Below, in pieces: positions 45,722 through 57,178 of a DNA stretch of 64,000 nt. Source of the stretch: Paramecium octaurelia (lineage: Eukaryota; Ciliophora; Oligohymenophorea; Peniculida; Parameciidae); NCBI GenBank assembly GCA_905182995.1, contig CAJJDP010000056.1:392919-456918 (forward strand). The letters are read 5' to 3'. Position 1 is the stretch's first letter. Every line of letters begins with the position of its first letter. The notes under the pieces were generated by a model. It was not told where the DNA came from. It ran no database searches and saw only the letters and a list, made by a program, of their open reading frames with translations. The position numbers and the translations under genes are program-made.

Positions 45722-47945
45722 ATGTTAGGTTGGACAGAGAAGTACTAAACTAATGATAAAAATTTTTTTACCAATGATGCCAAGTCAACTTATGCCATCA
45801 GAGTTTCAGACAAGCTTGAGGTTTGCTTGAAAAAGTTTGATACAAGTAGGTCTGAATATAAAGAATATTTAATTTTGGAAGATATTTATAGAAATAAACA
45901 TAATAATATAATAAATGTTTTGGATGTTCACAAAGATTAATTTAATTATATTGTGATGGAGAAGTACAGCAACAATTTACAAGAATAAATAAAAAGATAG
46001 GAGCATGTATTTCAGATTGAACAAATATTTGATTTTCTGAGATAGATAATAAAAGGGTATAAACACCTAATGGAACAAGGAATTTTTCATAGAAATTTAA
46101 ATCCTCAAACAATTTATTACATTTAAAATAATAAGGATATTATTTATAAAGTAAGTATGCTCTAATTCAAATTAGATTGGGGGATTTGATCATTCTAAAA
46201 GATTGGAGGATCTAGATTGTTAAGTAGAAGATTGTACTAAGCAATTAAATAGGGGTTATTATTAAGCTTTTGAATAAACTGTGTATAGTTATTGTTATAA
46301 ATCGGATATTTACTCAGTAATTAACATAAATAACATTTTAGTTAGGATTAATTTTATATGAGATGGTAACAAAATCAAAACTTTAAAATTTAAAGGAACT
46401 AAGTGAAAAAAAATTAGAGAATATATGCAATTTAGATAATATAGATAATAGGTTAAAATAATTGTTACGTGAAATGATTGTTCATTAGTCTGAGTCTAGG
46501 CTTACATGGACACAGTTAATTAAATTGATGTTTTATCAAACTATAGAGACTTTTAAGGAAAATGAAAAAGCAAAATCATTAGAAACTAATTAAAACGTTT
46601 TCATTAAGGGAATTAAAAAGTCAATAAAAGATAACAAGTTCTGTATAGGAGGTAAAGAAAAAGAAGAATTGAAGATTAATAGATTGTTAAAAGGAGCAGA
46701 ATTTATTAATATAGTAAAAGTACATGAGGTTTTGAATGAACCTGAAAGTTCTAAGATCTACATAATCATGGAAGATTGTGAAGGAAGTTTGGAAGACCTT
46801 TTAAAAACGAAGGAATTTAAAGTTGAAGAAATATTAGATTTAGTTTCGTAAATAAATGATGGATATAATTTTCTAGAATAATCTAAGATTATTCATAGAG
46901 ATATTAAACCAGAAAATATTTTATATAAGACTGATTAAGGAAAAATCATTTATAAAGTGAGTTTTTTTATATTAATAGATTGCTGATTTTGGAATTAGTC
47001 GTCTTGATATTTAAGGCTGCTCTAAATGTGGCACAAACTTATATGTAGCTCCAGAAGTGATAGGGCTCTTTTAATATTCCAATAAATGCGATATTTATTC
47101 GGTTATTTTTATAAATATTTTTATAGCTTGGCATTTTAATCTATTATGTGGCAACTAGAAGAAAATATCCATTTGATGATAAAAACCCAAAAGTATTTAT
47201 TAATCTATTACAACATAATCAATCCATAGAACATTGTTATCCATAAGATGTTGTACTTGATGAATCGATAAAATAATTGATCAATAAAATGATTGTTTAT
47301 GACCCTGATGCTAGAGTAGCTTGGGGATAATAGCTAAAAGTGTTAATTGAAGCACTTCAAAAACAAATTAAACTTAAAAAAATAGAATTCGCTTAAATAT
47401 ATAATTAATAGGCTTTCCCAAATTCAAATATACCATTAACTTTTCATCCAATTAATAATAATTTTAATCAACTTCAATTTTAAAGGTAAAATATTCCTTA
47501 AATAAATAATAATATTTATAACAATAATAATAATAATTTCAGGTTGCAAAATTAACCAAAATCAGATATTTTCCCTAGAAATCAAGAAACCCCAAGATCC
47601 ATCTCAATTGCTGATAGGCCAAATTATTAAATTACTCCAAAAAGCAATTCAGATAACAATAAGATTGGTAGTTTTAATGGATAGAAAATTTTCATATAAT
47701 AAAACCAAATTCAATAAGGAAATTAATTTAAATAATAACACAATTTCAATACGCAACCAAGTCAGCCTCAGTTTAATCGGCAAATATAAAATAATTAAAC
47801 TACATAGAAATTTTAAACAATTTAAAACGACCAAGTAAAATATTATAATTAAACATTATAAAACTAAGGACCAATATTTAACATCCAACAAAATATAAAT
47901 TATCATCAATTCCCTTAGAATTAAATAAAAAAAGAGAATTTTTGA
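45722..47945 (+). CDS. Tandem pseudokinase-kinase protein, 708 aa
   Basis: Two kinase-like domains in one chain. Domain 1 (~1-275): catalytic loop FHRNLNPQTIYYI in place of HRDLKPEN, and IGGFDHS in place of DFG; both key Asp are lost, so it should be inactive. Domain 2 (~290-560): HRDIKPENILY, IADFGISRLD, CGTNLYVAPEV and CDIYSLGILIYY are intact, but the N-lobe has no clear glycine-rich loop. The tail is Asn/Gln-rich (~560-708). Introns of 25, 25, 22 and 25 nt, two placed in matching positions of the two domains (before the DFG-like motif and within DIYS), give exactly 709 codons to TGA 47943-47945. Matching intron sites point to internal duplication. Confidence 0.85.
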
Positions 47946-48191
47946 TTAATAATAGAATATGCATTTAATAATCTATTTTTTAATGAATTTACCTACCAAA
48001 TCAATAGAAAAACATTAAATAATAACTAATAAATGTTAATTAATGTTCACTTTTTGTTTATTTTAGTTGTTTCTAGTGGCGAATGGATAAAAAATTCTTG
48101 ATTAAAATGAATTTTCATTATAATTGGTTTCTTTAACCTACTTTATGAATTTTTAATAATTTAAAGAAAATTATATTTTTTTAATAATAAA

Positions 48192-49894
48192 ATGTCTGAT
48201 AACTAATTAACTGACTTGTTACTATATTACGCTTATGTGGAACAAGAAATAGAAATATTAAGAGAAGTGTTGTGCTCTGAGCCTTATTTTCAGCCTTATA
48301 ACTTATTCAAAATTATTGATTGCATGAAAGATGAACCAAAAGTAAATATCATAAATAATTTAGGGCTATTTAACTGCTCTAGATTTATCTTATTATTTAA
48401 GTGATAGAAAATTTTCATCTAACCTACCAACAAAAGCTTATATAGAGAATTATAATTAAAATTAGGATAGCAAATTAGTTTATTCTGAGTAATAAAGAAA
48501 TACTATTTAAGATTTTTGAGAGCTATCCTGCCTATTTCTAATCCAGATTTAAGAGAGAAGATAACCTAGTAAACACCATCAGAAACAATAATTATAAGCG
48601 AAAGAACTTAATATTTATTTGCAAAGTTAATGGAAGCGTATAAGTTTTATCAATTATTATAGAGAAATAAAACTGACTAGACAGGCTGAGAATTACAAAT
48701 AACAGATAGATCCTAATTTTTTTGATAAAATTTGTTATTAGAATTACATATATCATCAAGATCTGCAGAGTTACTTTAAAAATAAACATATAACTACAAA
48801 TTCTGTTGAGATATAATAAATCTTCAATAGGATTGATTTGCTAAATGATGGGAAGATAGATAGGAATGAATGGAATTTATGGGTAAGTGCCAGAAAATCT
48901 GTTTTATCAATCAATTCAAATTCATGCAAATAACAACAGAAGTTTAATAACATAAGATATAGTTCTACAAAACGAAAATAATAAGATTCTACAATGAGTG
49001 ACCTCCTTTCTATCTCCAAATAAGGTTTCTATTAATCTACTAAACCTCCTTTGTCTAATTTCTCATACAATACACCCAAGAAATATCAGAAGCAGAAAAC
49101 TGATTTAAGAGCCTAAATGCATTATTCTTTATTACAAAATAGCAACTCGAAATAAGAGCTATCTTATAAAACAATACCTCATAAACCAATTTCAAGGTTT
49201 TATGAGGATGACATTTAAACTTTAAAAAAGTCTTAGTCTGTTGCAAAATATGAAGCATTTGAACCTGTTAATTATTATATTTAACTCTTTTTGAATTTGA
49301 TTTAGTTGGTAAAAAAGATTGAACGCCAAAAGGTTTTGTTGAGCTATCATGATGATTTTTCATTATATTCCTCATTTCAAAAATTGGATAAAGGTTTTAA
49401 AGGAATTTTAATAAGAAGTGATTTGAACTCATTTTGCTAATACCCATAATTGATATTGGATCGTTATGGAAAGGATAATAAGTTGAGGTTTTCAGAATAT
49501 ATCAAGATGGTTGAACCAAAAGATCCATAAGCTGTAGAAATACTCTTAAATAAAGATTAAAAACAGAGGGGAAACATGCTAACGTAAACAGAAATATCTT
49601 TGAAATTGTTATTCGAATTGATGGAGGAATTTTAATAAATGATAAACTAAACGAAGGATTATTAAAGCAAATAATAATTTGACATAAGCGAAATCTTTTA
49701 TATGTTGGCTTATGATAGACAATATATAACGAATTAAGACGTAAGACTATTAACTTAGATAGATTACTGATTTCTTGCAGGCAAATCAATTTTCAACTGC
49801 TCCTCAAGATGTTGATTTATTGATCTATGAATTAGATTTTGACAGCGATGGATATATAAGTTATAGAGATTTTATTAAAATTTTTGGAAAATGA
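48192..49894 (+). CDS. EF-hand calcium-binding protein, ~500 aa
   Basis: A multi-EF-hand protein. N-terminal helices contain GYLTALDLSYYLSD and KLVYSEFLRAILPISNPDLR, a pattern of ciliary EF-hand proteins. A calcium loop FNRIDLLNDGKIDRNEWNLW lies near 48,820-48,880 and another, LIYELDFDSDGYISYRDFIK, just before TGA 49892-49894; both carry the D-x-N/D-x-D-G spacing of a binding loop. Introns include 22 nt near 48,341, 23 nt near 48,491 and 22 nt near 49,740. The region 48,660-48,760 and the Ser-rich middle were not fully closed. Calcium sensing, perhaps in cilia, is inferred. Confidence 0.7.
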
Positions 49895-49922
49895 TTATAG
49901 TATTAAAATTATTTATACTAAA

Positions 49923-51208
49923 ATGATTGAAGATATGCTGCAAAGTAGAATCCGTAGTCGCCATACTTAATCTCTCCATACTAAATAACAACAACTCTCT
50001 CGTTAATAAGGAAGTTGGAATACTTTGAAAATGCTTTCTGAAAGCCTACAAATGTAGTAATAAAGTCAGAAATTAAATCAATTGAATTTACAAAGAACTG
50101 AGTCTCGTTTTCAAATCATTTAGCCAAAGCATATTCAATATATTGGGTTAATCTCTAATTCAATTAAAACCCTGAATACAAGTGCTTCACCATAAAAGAA
50201 TAGCGAATCGCCATTAAAGGGAAGGATTAAATAGAGTAGAATTTTGAAGACACCACTTCACCATTCTCGTATAAGTCCTGAAAATAGATTAATTTTCAAA
50301 TAAAGACTGAATAAAATCGATGAATCCATCCAATATATCTAGGATAGGCATAATTAATTGAATGGAATTAATTCCAACAGTTATAAAAAGATGTGTGAAA
50401 TGATTAATAAAACAGAATACATGAGTGTTGATCAACATTAAAATGTCCAGATTCCATTAATAAAATTGATAAAGCCATAGCCAACTGAAAACAATGAAAA
50501 TAGTGCAAATCTAGTATAGAAGCTAGCTACTTCAACTATGTAATGGAGTGATTCTAAAAAAAAGCAAAGATCTAAACTCGAATAGAGTGTGTACTATAGG
50601 ACAAACAAATGGCAAAAAGCAAAATTCCTAATTTTATAAAACTTTTCATCTCGACACAATAATACCTTATATTCCAAAAAATACATGATAACCCAATTAA
50701 AAATTCCGTATTTAAGACACAATTCTAAATAGATGTTCATGGCTTTAAAATAGAAAAACTACCACTAATTGCTTAAATATCTATCATTAAATAAATCTTA
50801 TATTCACGAAGTTGATAATTCTCTCATGACACCTTTGCATATATCTTGTTAATAGGGTCTATACGATATCACAAAAATGCTTTTAAGGTTCAAGGCTGAC
50901 GTGAATTCTTTGGACAAGAATAAGAAATCTCCACTTTACTATGCATTGTGTAACGGTCATATAGAAGTAGTGAAAGTATCATTTTTTTGGTATTTTAAAA
51001 GATGCTCCTCATACATGATGCATTTCCTTATTCTGATACTAATTGCAATTACACTTAATTCTTTCCTAATAAAGAAATGAAAGAATTGTTCAGAGTGGCC
51101 AAAAGAGTAACAATATTATTGTATCTAGATCTTAACCTTGATGCTGATATGCCCGAAGAACAAAAGGAATAAAATGAAAGAATTTTTGGAAATTAATTTT
51201 TTGAATGA
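49923..51208 (+). CDS. Ankyrin-repeat protein with disordered N-terminus, 419 aa
   Basis: Residues 1-280 are Ser/Asn/Gln/Lys-rich with no domain. The C-terminal third has ankyrin repeats (NSLMTPLHISCQQGLYDITK; SPLYYALCNGHIEVVKMLL), showing the TPLH and ADVN signatures. One 26-nt intron at the end of the repeat (near 50,978) gives exactly 420 codons from ATG 49923 to TGA 51206-51208. The start lies 28 bases after the EF-hand gene. Probably a protein-interaction adaptor; the partner is unknown. Confidence 0.75.
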
Positions 51209-51295
51209 ATATACTCTCCCCAAAAACTTGCTTGCTTGAATAATATTATTTATAAGCATATCTTTTTAGATAAGAATATCAAATTAAATAATAAT

Positions 51296-52411
51296 TCAAT
51301 TTAAATTTAACTTTCTTTGAGCCCAATTTGACAATTTTATTGTATCATCCCATCTAGATATAATAAATATTAATACCGAACTTCTTTTGATAAGCAATTC
51401 AAAATAATTATTATAATGCAAATTGACTCTTTTTTAAATAAAGTGGCAAGACAGGGACCAGCCTTATTAGTAAATCCAGTTTTGAATCCGCAATATCCTT
51501 CAAATTCTAACATCTTGTTCGTATTTTCCCAAGTCAATTTTATCAGTTTATTCTTAAAAAAGATATATAAAAATAATCTACATTTCTTTAAATAGTCGCT
51601 TAATGTTCTTTTTTATTAACTATGTCCATTAGCAAAGGATCATTTATGATTTATTTGCAAAGAGTGGCCAAATCTTCAGCACAGGAATAGGATTGATCAT
51701 TAGATAGTCCTGAGAATATTGGAGTAAGGTACCATGCGGATTGTAGAATTAAGTATCATTCATATCAAGGAGAAGTGCATATTAATTCATCAATGAAATG
51801 AAAGGTTAGATTCTGTATTATAAGGCGATGTTAGACACTGGGTCTTTGACAAAGGATGATAGGTTTTCAGCGATTACATTGGCGGCATCATTCCCAGATG
51901 GTAACATTAATCCATGAAGCAAATCATATAAGGTAATTCTATCATAGGCACGCAAAAATGCTGAAGTTCCCGAGATTTAAACAGCCTTAAATGTTAAAAT
52001 ATATACATCATAACTAACGTACATTATCTGATATAGATTGATCTTGAGATCTCTAATTAACTAGATGGCTACGTAACATGTCATTAACTTTGTAAGTGAT
52101 GCAATTTAAACTCTTTTTTTTGAATTAAAGCTCTCTTAATTATTTAATTGAATTACTGCCAAATTTTGTCCATCATTACCATTCATTACAATAAAATTTT
52201 GGGCTGTCACTAATGGCACTCCATATTTTGAGTGCAAGTCTGTTTTTGAGAAACTTATGGATCTCTAACCAGAGGCTGGTCTATGACGAGAACCACTGGA
52301 GGTTCTATTTAGACGGTTGCTTTGACTTGATCCTATGCTTCGAACATGAATCATTGGTTAATCTAAGGCCTTGCTTGACAGTCTTTAGTTTGGTAGTGGT
52401 GGTTTGAACAT
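51296..52411 (-). CDS. D-alanyl-D-alanine carboxypeptidase family (peptidase S11, DacA/PBP5-like), 339 aa
   Basis: A serine peptidase of the bacterial PBP5/DacA family. All three active-site motifs are present: SxxK in VQIASLTKLMTCYVAIQL, SGN in HGLMLPSGNDAANVIAE, and KTG in CGFKTGFTNKAGPCLAT. Family landmarks GTSAFLRAYDRITLYDLL, LMNQYA, NPHGLSNDQSY and the closing WDDTIKLSNWA are also there. About 90 residues of Ser/Arg-rich sequence precede the domain, and I see no clear signal peptide. Four introns (21, 23, 29 and 23 nt) give exactly 340 codons from ATG 52411 to TGA 51298-51296, so it is a spliced nuclear gene, not contamination. Ciliates make no peptidoglycan. Roles in digesting bacterial walls or in peptide metabolism are inference. 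Confidence 0.88.
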
Positions 52412-52712
52412 AAACTATTTATCTAAATAATTTTAATAATTTGAAATTAAACAAATGAATATTAAATATTCATTTCCATTTAACTCTTCCATTCTGAAAA
52501 TCTATAAATAGATAATAATGACAGACAACCAATACAACCCAATTGCATAAATCCCTTATAATAAATTAGATATTAAGAAGCTATTTAGTGTCGAATAAGA
52601 TGGAATAAATCATCAAGACTTTAATATTATTTATGCTATTATCTACATCAATCTTATTAACATCTTTTTTTCATTTATAAACAATTTGATAAATAATATT
52701 AATAAATTGATT
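52412..52712. other. Intergenic region with a short open plus frame
   Basis: Between the divergent S11 gene start and the 3' end of the membrane-protein gene. A plus-strand frame from ATG 52516 (MTDNQYNPIAQIPYNKLDIK) looks coding at first but runs into the minus-strand membrane gene. It could be a very short real gene; I do not annotate it as one. Confidence 0.3.
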
Positions 52713-53705
52713 TCATTAAGCTATCTTCATTTCAATTGCATTTTAATCATCATCTTAAAATTTATTTTTGTTCATTTCATAAAATATCCAAAACATGGTA
52801 GCAGGAATTGTTGTGAATGAGATCAATTTGAAAATAGTTAAGAGTAGAACCTTATAATTTAAGAAATAAATAGAACCGAAAGAAATGATGTAGCATTATA
52901 ATAGTCAGCGCATCCACTTGAAGCATCACATTTTAGATAAGTAAATAAATCAAAAGCAAATTACAATCCAAATTAGAGTAATCCACAATCTAATTATACT
53001 AATATATACAATGCATTAACGTTATTTATGTTATTCTCATGGTCACTTATTTATATTGCAAAGCATGCTATTAAACTTAAATTGTCCCAGATCTTGCTAC
53101 ATCCTTTAAATTAACAATTAATAAAAACCAATTCATTTTTATATTCCTAAATGCCTTCCAATGCCAAATTTCCCATATAAAATGATCCACAAGCCAAAAA
53201 TAATCCAAAACTTGAAAGAATTAGATAATCGACTTAAACACAATTATAGCTAGCACAATCATACAATTAATTACTCTATTTCACTTCTATGAAACATGCC
53301 AAACCAAACCCATAAAAGAAGGGTGACTACTAGCAATCCTCGAGCCAGTTACCAAACTTTAGGTGTTTATTCCTCATCAGCTATAACAGAACCCAAAATA
53401 TTGCAAATCATGATTTACATGGCTATTCCCATACATCTGATAGTTGATAATAAAATATCATTATCTTCACAGCTAATAGGTTATTACTTGTTACCAAAAT
53501 ACAAAAAATAAACAGTTTATAAAAGTGTTTGAGCCAAAGCAGCCTAACACAAATACTTATCTATGTCAACCAAAACTCCACTTTTATCTCTGTTTAGTAT
53601 TCTGTAGCTAATTATTAAATAAAATAAATAGAATAAGCTCATTAAGAATTCCACCAACCCTTCAAAACAAACATAGCCATTAGCACAATTAATCAGATTT
53701 GCCAT
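52713..53705 (-). CDS. Multi-pass membrane protein, about seven helices
   Basis: From ATG 53705 the first ~150 residues hold four hydrophobic segments (LVEFLMSLFYLFYLIISYRI; AALAQTLLQTVYFLYFG; GIAMQIMICNILGSVIAD; LARGLLVVTLLLWVWFGMF). The C-terminal exon has another (LLTIFKLISFTTIPATMFWI) followed by a hydrophilic tail ending at TGA 52715-52713. The middle (52,830-53,260) is coding but I could not settle its introns; a 32-nt intron follows SEIEQLI. The length and segment count suggest a receptor-like seven-helix protein, similar in plan to the one at 24,591 but not obviously related in sequence. Confidence 0.6.
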
Positions 53706-54317
53706 GAAAATTTATATTTTTAATATATAAATTTTACATTATTCTCAACCTATTATCTAGAAAATTTGTTTTGCTTCTAGATTTCTTTGAGGGTTACTTA
53801 AACAAAAAGAAGTAAATTAATTATGTGAAGCGTTTTGTTTTTAATCAAATTGCAGAAAAAGAATGCAAAACTAGTTATGAAATATAAAGAAAATAAATTG
53901 CTAAGTTATCTCAATCTTTCAAATGAATAGCACACATTCTTTACTGAAGTTTATAAAAAAGTTTCTTAAATAATCAACCAGTTAAAGAAAGTAATTTTTG
54001 AAGAGAGATGAGTATTACATTATTTATTACGTGTTTCACAAAAAAGTCTGATCGCTGAAGAGACGAAGAATAAGGAAGATTAAATAATTGCTTTTATGAA
54101 GTTGAAATTTAATTATTTTGTCATATTATCAAAGGTCAAAACATGATTTAGCATCTGATTTTTGAATTTATTACTAATAATTAATTTCTTTATAGAATAA
54201 AAGAAAAATATAATTCTATTAGAAATAAAAGGATATTATTTTCTTTAAGAATTTTGGTTTCAAAAATAATGACATTGGTATCATTGATTTACTTTGCATT
54301 AAATAATTAGTTTTGAT
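53704..54317 (+). CDS. Probable gene, exon structure unresolved
   Basis: Coding-like plus-strand blocks include FFEGYLNKKKQINYVKRF (53,790-53,840), a Lys/Leu-rich block (53,850-53,990), SLIAEETKNKEDQIIAFMKL (54,048-54,100) and a basic-hydrophobic C-terminus (KRILFSLRILVSKIMTLVSL) to TGA 54315-54317. Joining them needs unusually short introns of 17-19 nt or leaves a TGA in frame, so the model is doubtful. The first block could be the start of a PH domain. It lies between two minus-strand genes. Confidence 0.3.
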
Positions 54318-54410
54318 TGTTTTACAATCCGAAAATAAATGAAAGATACAATAAAATATATATAATGCTGGTTAGTCTAATGTTATATAACTTGGAAGCA
54401 ACAATATTAT

Positions 54411-55549
54411 TCATTTACTCGATTATTGTGTGCCTAAAAATTTAATTTTTCCTCCTTGTAACAAGGGTTGCTATTAATTAGCTGGAATGGGCATTTATTG
54501 TTATTATTATTGTTAGAATTATTAATTCAAGGCGTTCTATTGATTGAATTAATTCTATAAATTCGGCATATTTTTCTAATAGCCAGGAAAAGAATTGTTC
54601 TGCATATTTTACTCGTGATAAAGTTAGCCAGAATTAAAAGATTACTGTGGAATAATATATTATTATTGATTGACATTTTAAGGAAGCCTTTAGACCTCTA
54701 GTATTTGTTAGGGTTAGTTTACCATTAAATTGTTTGGTTGATTGATAATTTGATTAGCCGCAATTCTATTATTAAATTATTGATTTTAGTCATATTATTA
54801 AGGCCCCTAGTTGTAAGCTTTATTATTTATTTATTATTAATATTCTGTTTACTAATCTATCATTTTCTTTTAATCTTCAAGTTATTTCTGTCTTTACTCT
54901 TTTTCTCTTTTTTCATCTTCTTTTTTTATTCTCATCTCTTCATTTTATCTTCTTTTCTACTCGTAATAGATTCTTTCTTCGTTAATCTTGATTGCATATT
55001 GGGTAGCACAATTCTTATTTTCCTTAATAACTTATTAGTATTCATCTTTATTTAAGCTTAATTGTACAAAGCTTAGATCAACAGGGTAATCTGAATAAGT
55101 TGGGATTTCATGGAATGTCGAAATAACTCTATTAATAATTTACTCTAAGGTCATTGACTTCTTCCAGTACCTAATAGTAATATTATATCAGAATACTTTT
55201 CACTCCAATCAGGATGACAATAGACCCCTGTATTTTGTATGATGTATTGATGTCTGAATTCCTTAGGAAACTATATCCTAACTGGTGAAATGGGGTAGTT
55301 GTTGTATTTAATGACGAAATAGTATAAGGCACCTTTCCATTCTGAAAGATATTTTCCTTCAAAGCCAACCCTAACCTATTTATAATCTAAAAGATGTTCT
55401 ATGTCAGTAAATGGCACGTATCCATCAAACTCTTCTTCGTCATTATCATTTTTGGCGTTTGGATCCTAATTAGTTGGTTTTTCTTTCCTTCTTTTTAGCT
55501 CTTCAACTTGATTCGCAATTCTTTGATCAATATAATAATCAAATTGCAT
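54411..55549 (-). CDS. UBC-fold (E2-like) protein with long Q/N-rich tail, 370 aa
   Basis: Residues ~55-180 look like a ubiquitin-conjugating (UBC) domain: FEGKYLSEWKGALYYFVIKY, PISPVRIQFPKEF, NTGVYCHPDWSEKYWKKSMT, LEQIINRVISTFHEIPTYSD. The Cys in GVYC sits where E2 enzymes of the UBE2J type have the active Cys, but the HPN tripeptide before it is not conserved (RHQYII), so activity is uncertain. A charged coiled coil (EERIYYEQKRRQNEEMRIKK) and a Gln/Asn-rich tail follow. One 26-nt intron gives exactly 371 codons from ATG 55549 to TGA 54413-54411. The long hydrophobic plus-strand frame over 54,738-55,055 is its shadow. Confidence 0.75.
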
Positions 55550-55568
55550 TTTAATACTTTTAATATTA

Positions 55569-57057
55569 TCATTTTTATAATTAATTTGTAAGAATAGCAT
55601 GCGAGGGATAAGGGGACAAAACAATCGAATAAGGAAGGCTATTGACGCTGCAGCAATTTCCCGCATGACTCTGATAGACAAAGGATCTTTGATTGAAGAC
55701 TCCATGTTGACCCTAATAATATTCCCTAGATTGAAGCATAGCATTAGATCGAGAAACTTTCTGATCACAATAAAAGGACCCTAAACCATTTACGGAAAAG
55801 TAGTTTTCTGAGGCTATTCCTAACTGATTAGTTTCACTACATTGATTCAAATAGACGGAAAATTATTCTGGTGTTGCAAAGTAAATTTGATTGCCTTCTT
55901 AATGAATCAAACATGGCATGAGAGTTGTAAGTTCATCATCCTTTAGTTCTGAATCCTTTACATTAATTTGGATACTCTTCATATTTTGTAATTGTTAAAT
56001 CTTTTCCTTAAATTCCTTATAGAATTCCCTTGGTTATTCTTTTTACACTTTCTTTAATGAATTTGTTTGTTCCTCCACAATTTCATCTAGCTGCTCTTTT
56101 TTTTATTTTATGTTCTCTGTTTGATTAATACGACATTCAATCTTTTTTATGATTATATTAATTAATTTAATTTCTTCAAGACTAAGTTCTTCAGATGATA
56201 ATAAATTGGAGATGGATGATTTTTCAGAATGAATTTCATCCTTATCTTTTTTCTTTCTAATCATTATGAAATTCTACCCTTACTTGTTGTTTCTCTCTTT
56301 TCTGATCAGACAATTAAATCTATTTTTGACATTGTTTTCACTCCTTGCAACTTTAAGCCTCTTAGATATCAAGGCCCATTTCTTTCCCAACTTTTTAGCC
56401 TAACTCATCAAATCCAAGTCCTCACTTAATTACCACGGGTTTCTATTATAATAAATTTCATAACTGTACCTATTGATATTTGGGTTTAGATGGTTATTCC
56501 AGCGTTCTCTACATTATTTACCATTTCTATGGACTTACTAATTATTTACTTTGTTGAGAATCGCGGCCATTTGACTCCATTAGTTGCCCTTATTTTGATT
56601 TTCAAAATCTTATATAATAGTTTGCAGTATGTTGTCCTCAGCAGGAGTCCAAGGGGCCTGTTGCAAGGGAAGTTTGAAGATTTGTAACCACTTTTACTTA
56701 CAACTGAATGTATCTCTACGAGGCATCATGTTTGCTATGGTACTCCAATCAGAATCACTCTAACATCTAGAATTATATTTTTACCAACAACTCTACTTCT
56801 TTTTTGTTCTAGGTGACCCATTTGCCCACTAACCAAATTAAAACCTTTTTATCTTCGTCAGTCCAATTTTTCTTAGGTTTATTCGGTGAAGATTGGATAT
56901 TCAGTTTGTTGGCTTGTTGGATTTTGAATACTTCTTGGTCATCGGGAAAAGTATCATTATTAAGGTTGAACTCCTCTCTAAGGCAATTGAATCGAATGTT
57001 TTTCACTCCATTGACTTCAGAGAAGAAATTTAGGAAATTCTAATAAAAATCGTCCAT
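55569..57057 (-). CDS. Three-repeat Myb-like protein, 478 aa
   Basis: Three Myb/SANT repeats: NWTDEDKKVLIWLVGKWVTQ...WSTIANMMPRR; PWTPAEDNILQTIIQDFE...WSQMAAIL...GKQCRERWNNHLNPNI; PWQLSEDLDLMSQAKKLGKK...WALISKRL...NNVKNRFNCLIRKE. The second and third repeats carry the recognition helices typical of animal-type Myb. The C-terminal half contains a coiled coil (KKIECRINQTENIKQKKEQL) and a non-conserved end. Two introns (25 nt near 56,770, 27 nt near 56,450) give exactly 479 codons from ATG 57057 to TGA 55571-55569. Its stop lies 19 bases before the ATG of the UBC gene, same strand. Confidence 0.85.
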
Positions 57058-57178
57058 TAAATGTGAATCAATAAATTGCATATATTTTAATTATTTTGTT
57101 ATTATTATAAGTGTTTTATGTAAATCCAGAAAATGCGTATCAAAAAATTAATAATTTTAACAGTAATTTTTAATTAAT

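Noticed and set aside
47490-47546. A 57-nt GT...AG candidate intron in the tail of the tandem kinase
   Set aside because: The segment is in frame without splicing, encodes an Asn-rich run like its surroundings, and the gene length closes without removing it.
52516-52830. Plus-strand ORF from ATG 52516
   Set aside because: It overlaps the 3' coding end of the minus-strand membrane gene and loses coding character there. It was kept only as a note.
54738-55055. A strongly hydrophobic plus-strand ORF resembling a multi-pass membrane protein
   Set aside because: It is the complement of the Gln/Asn/Lys-rich tail of the UBC gene. The minus frame carries a recognisable domain upstream and closes exactly; the plus frame has no such support.
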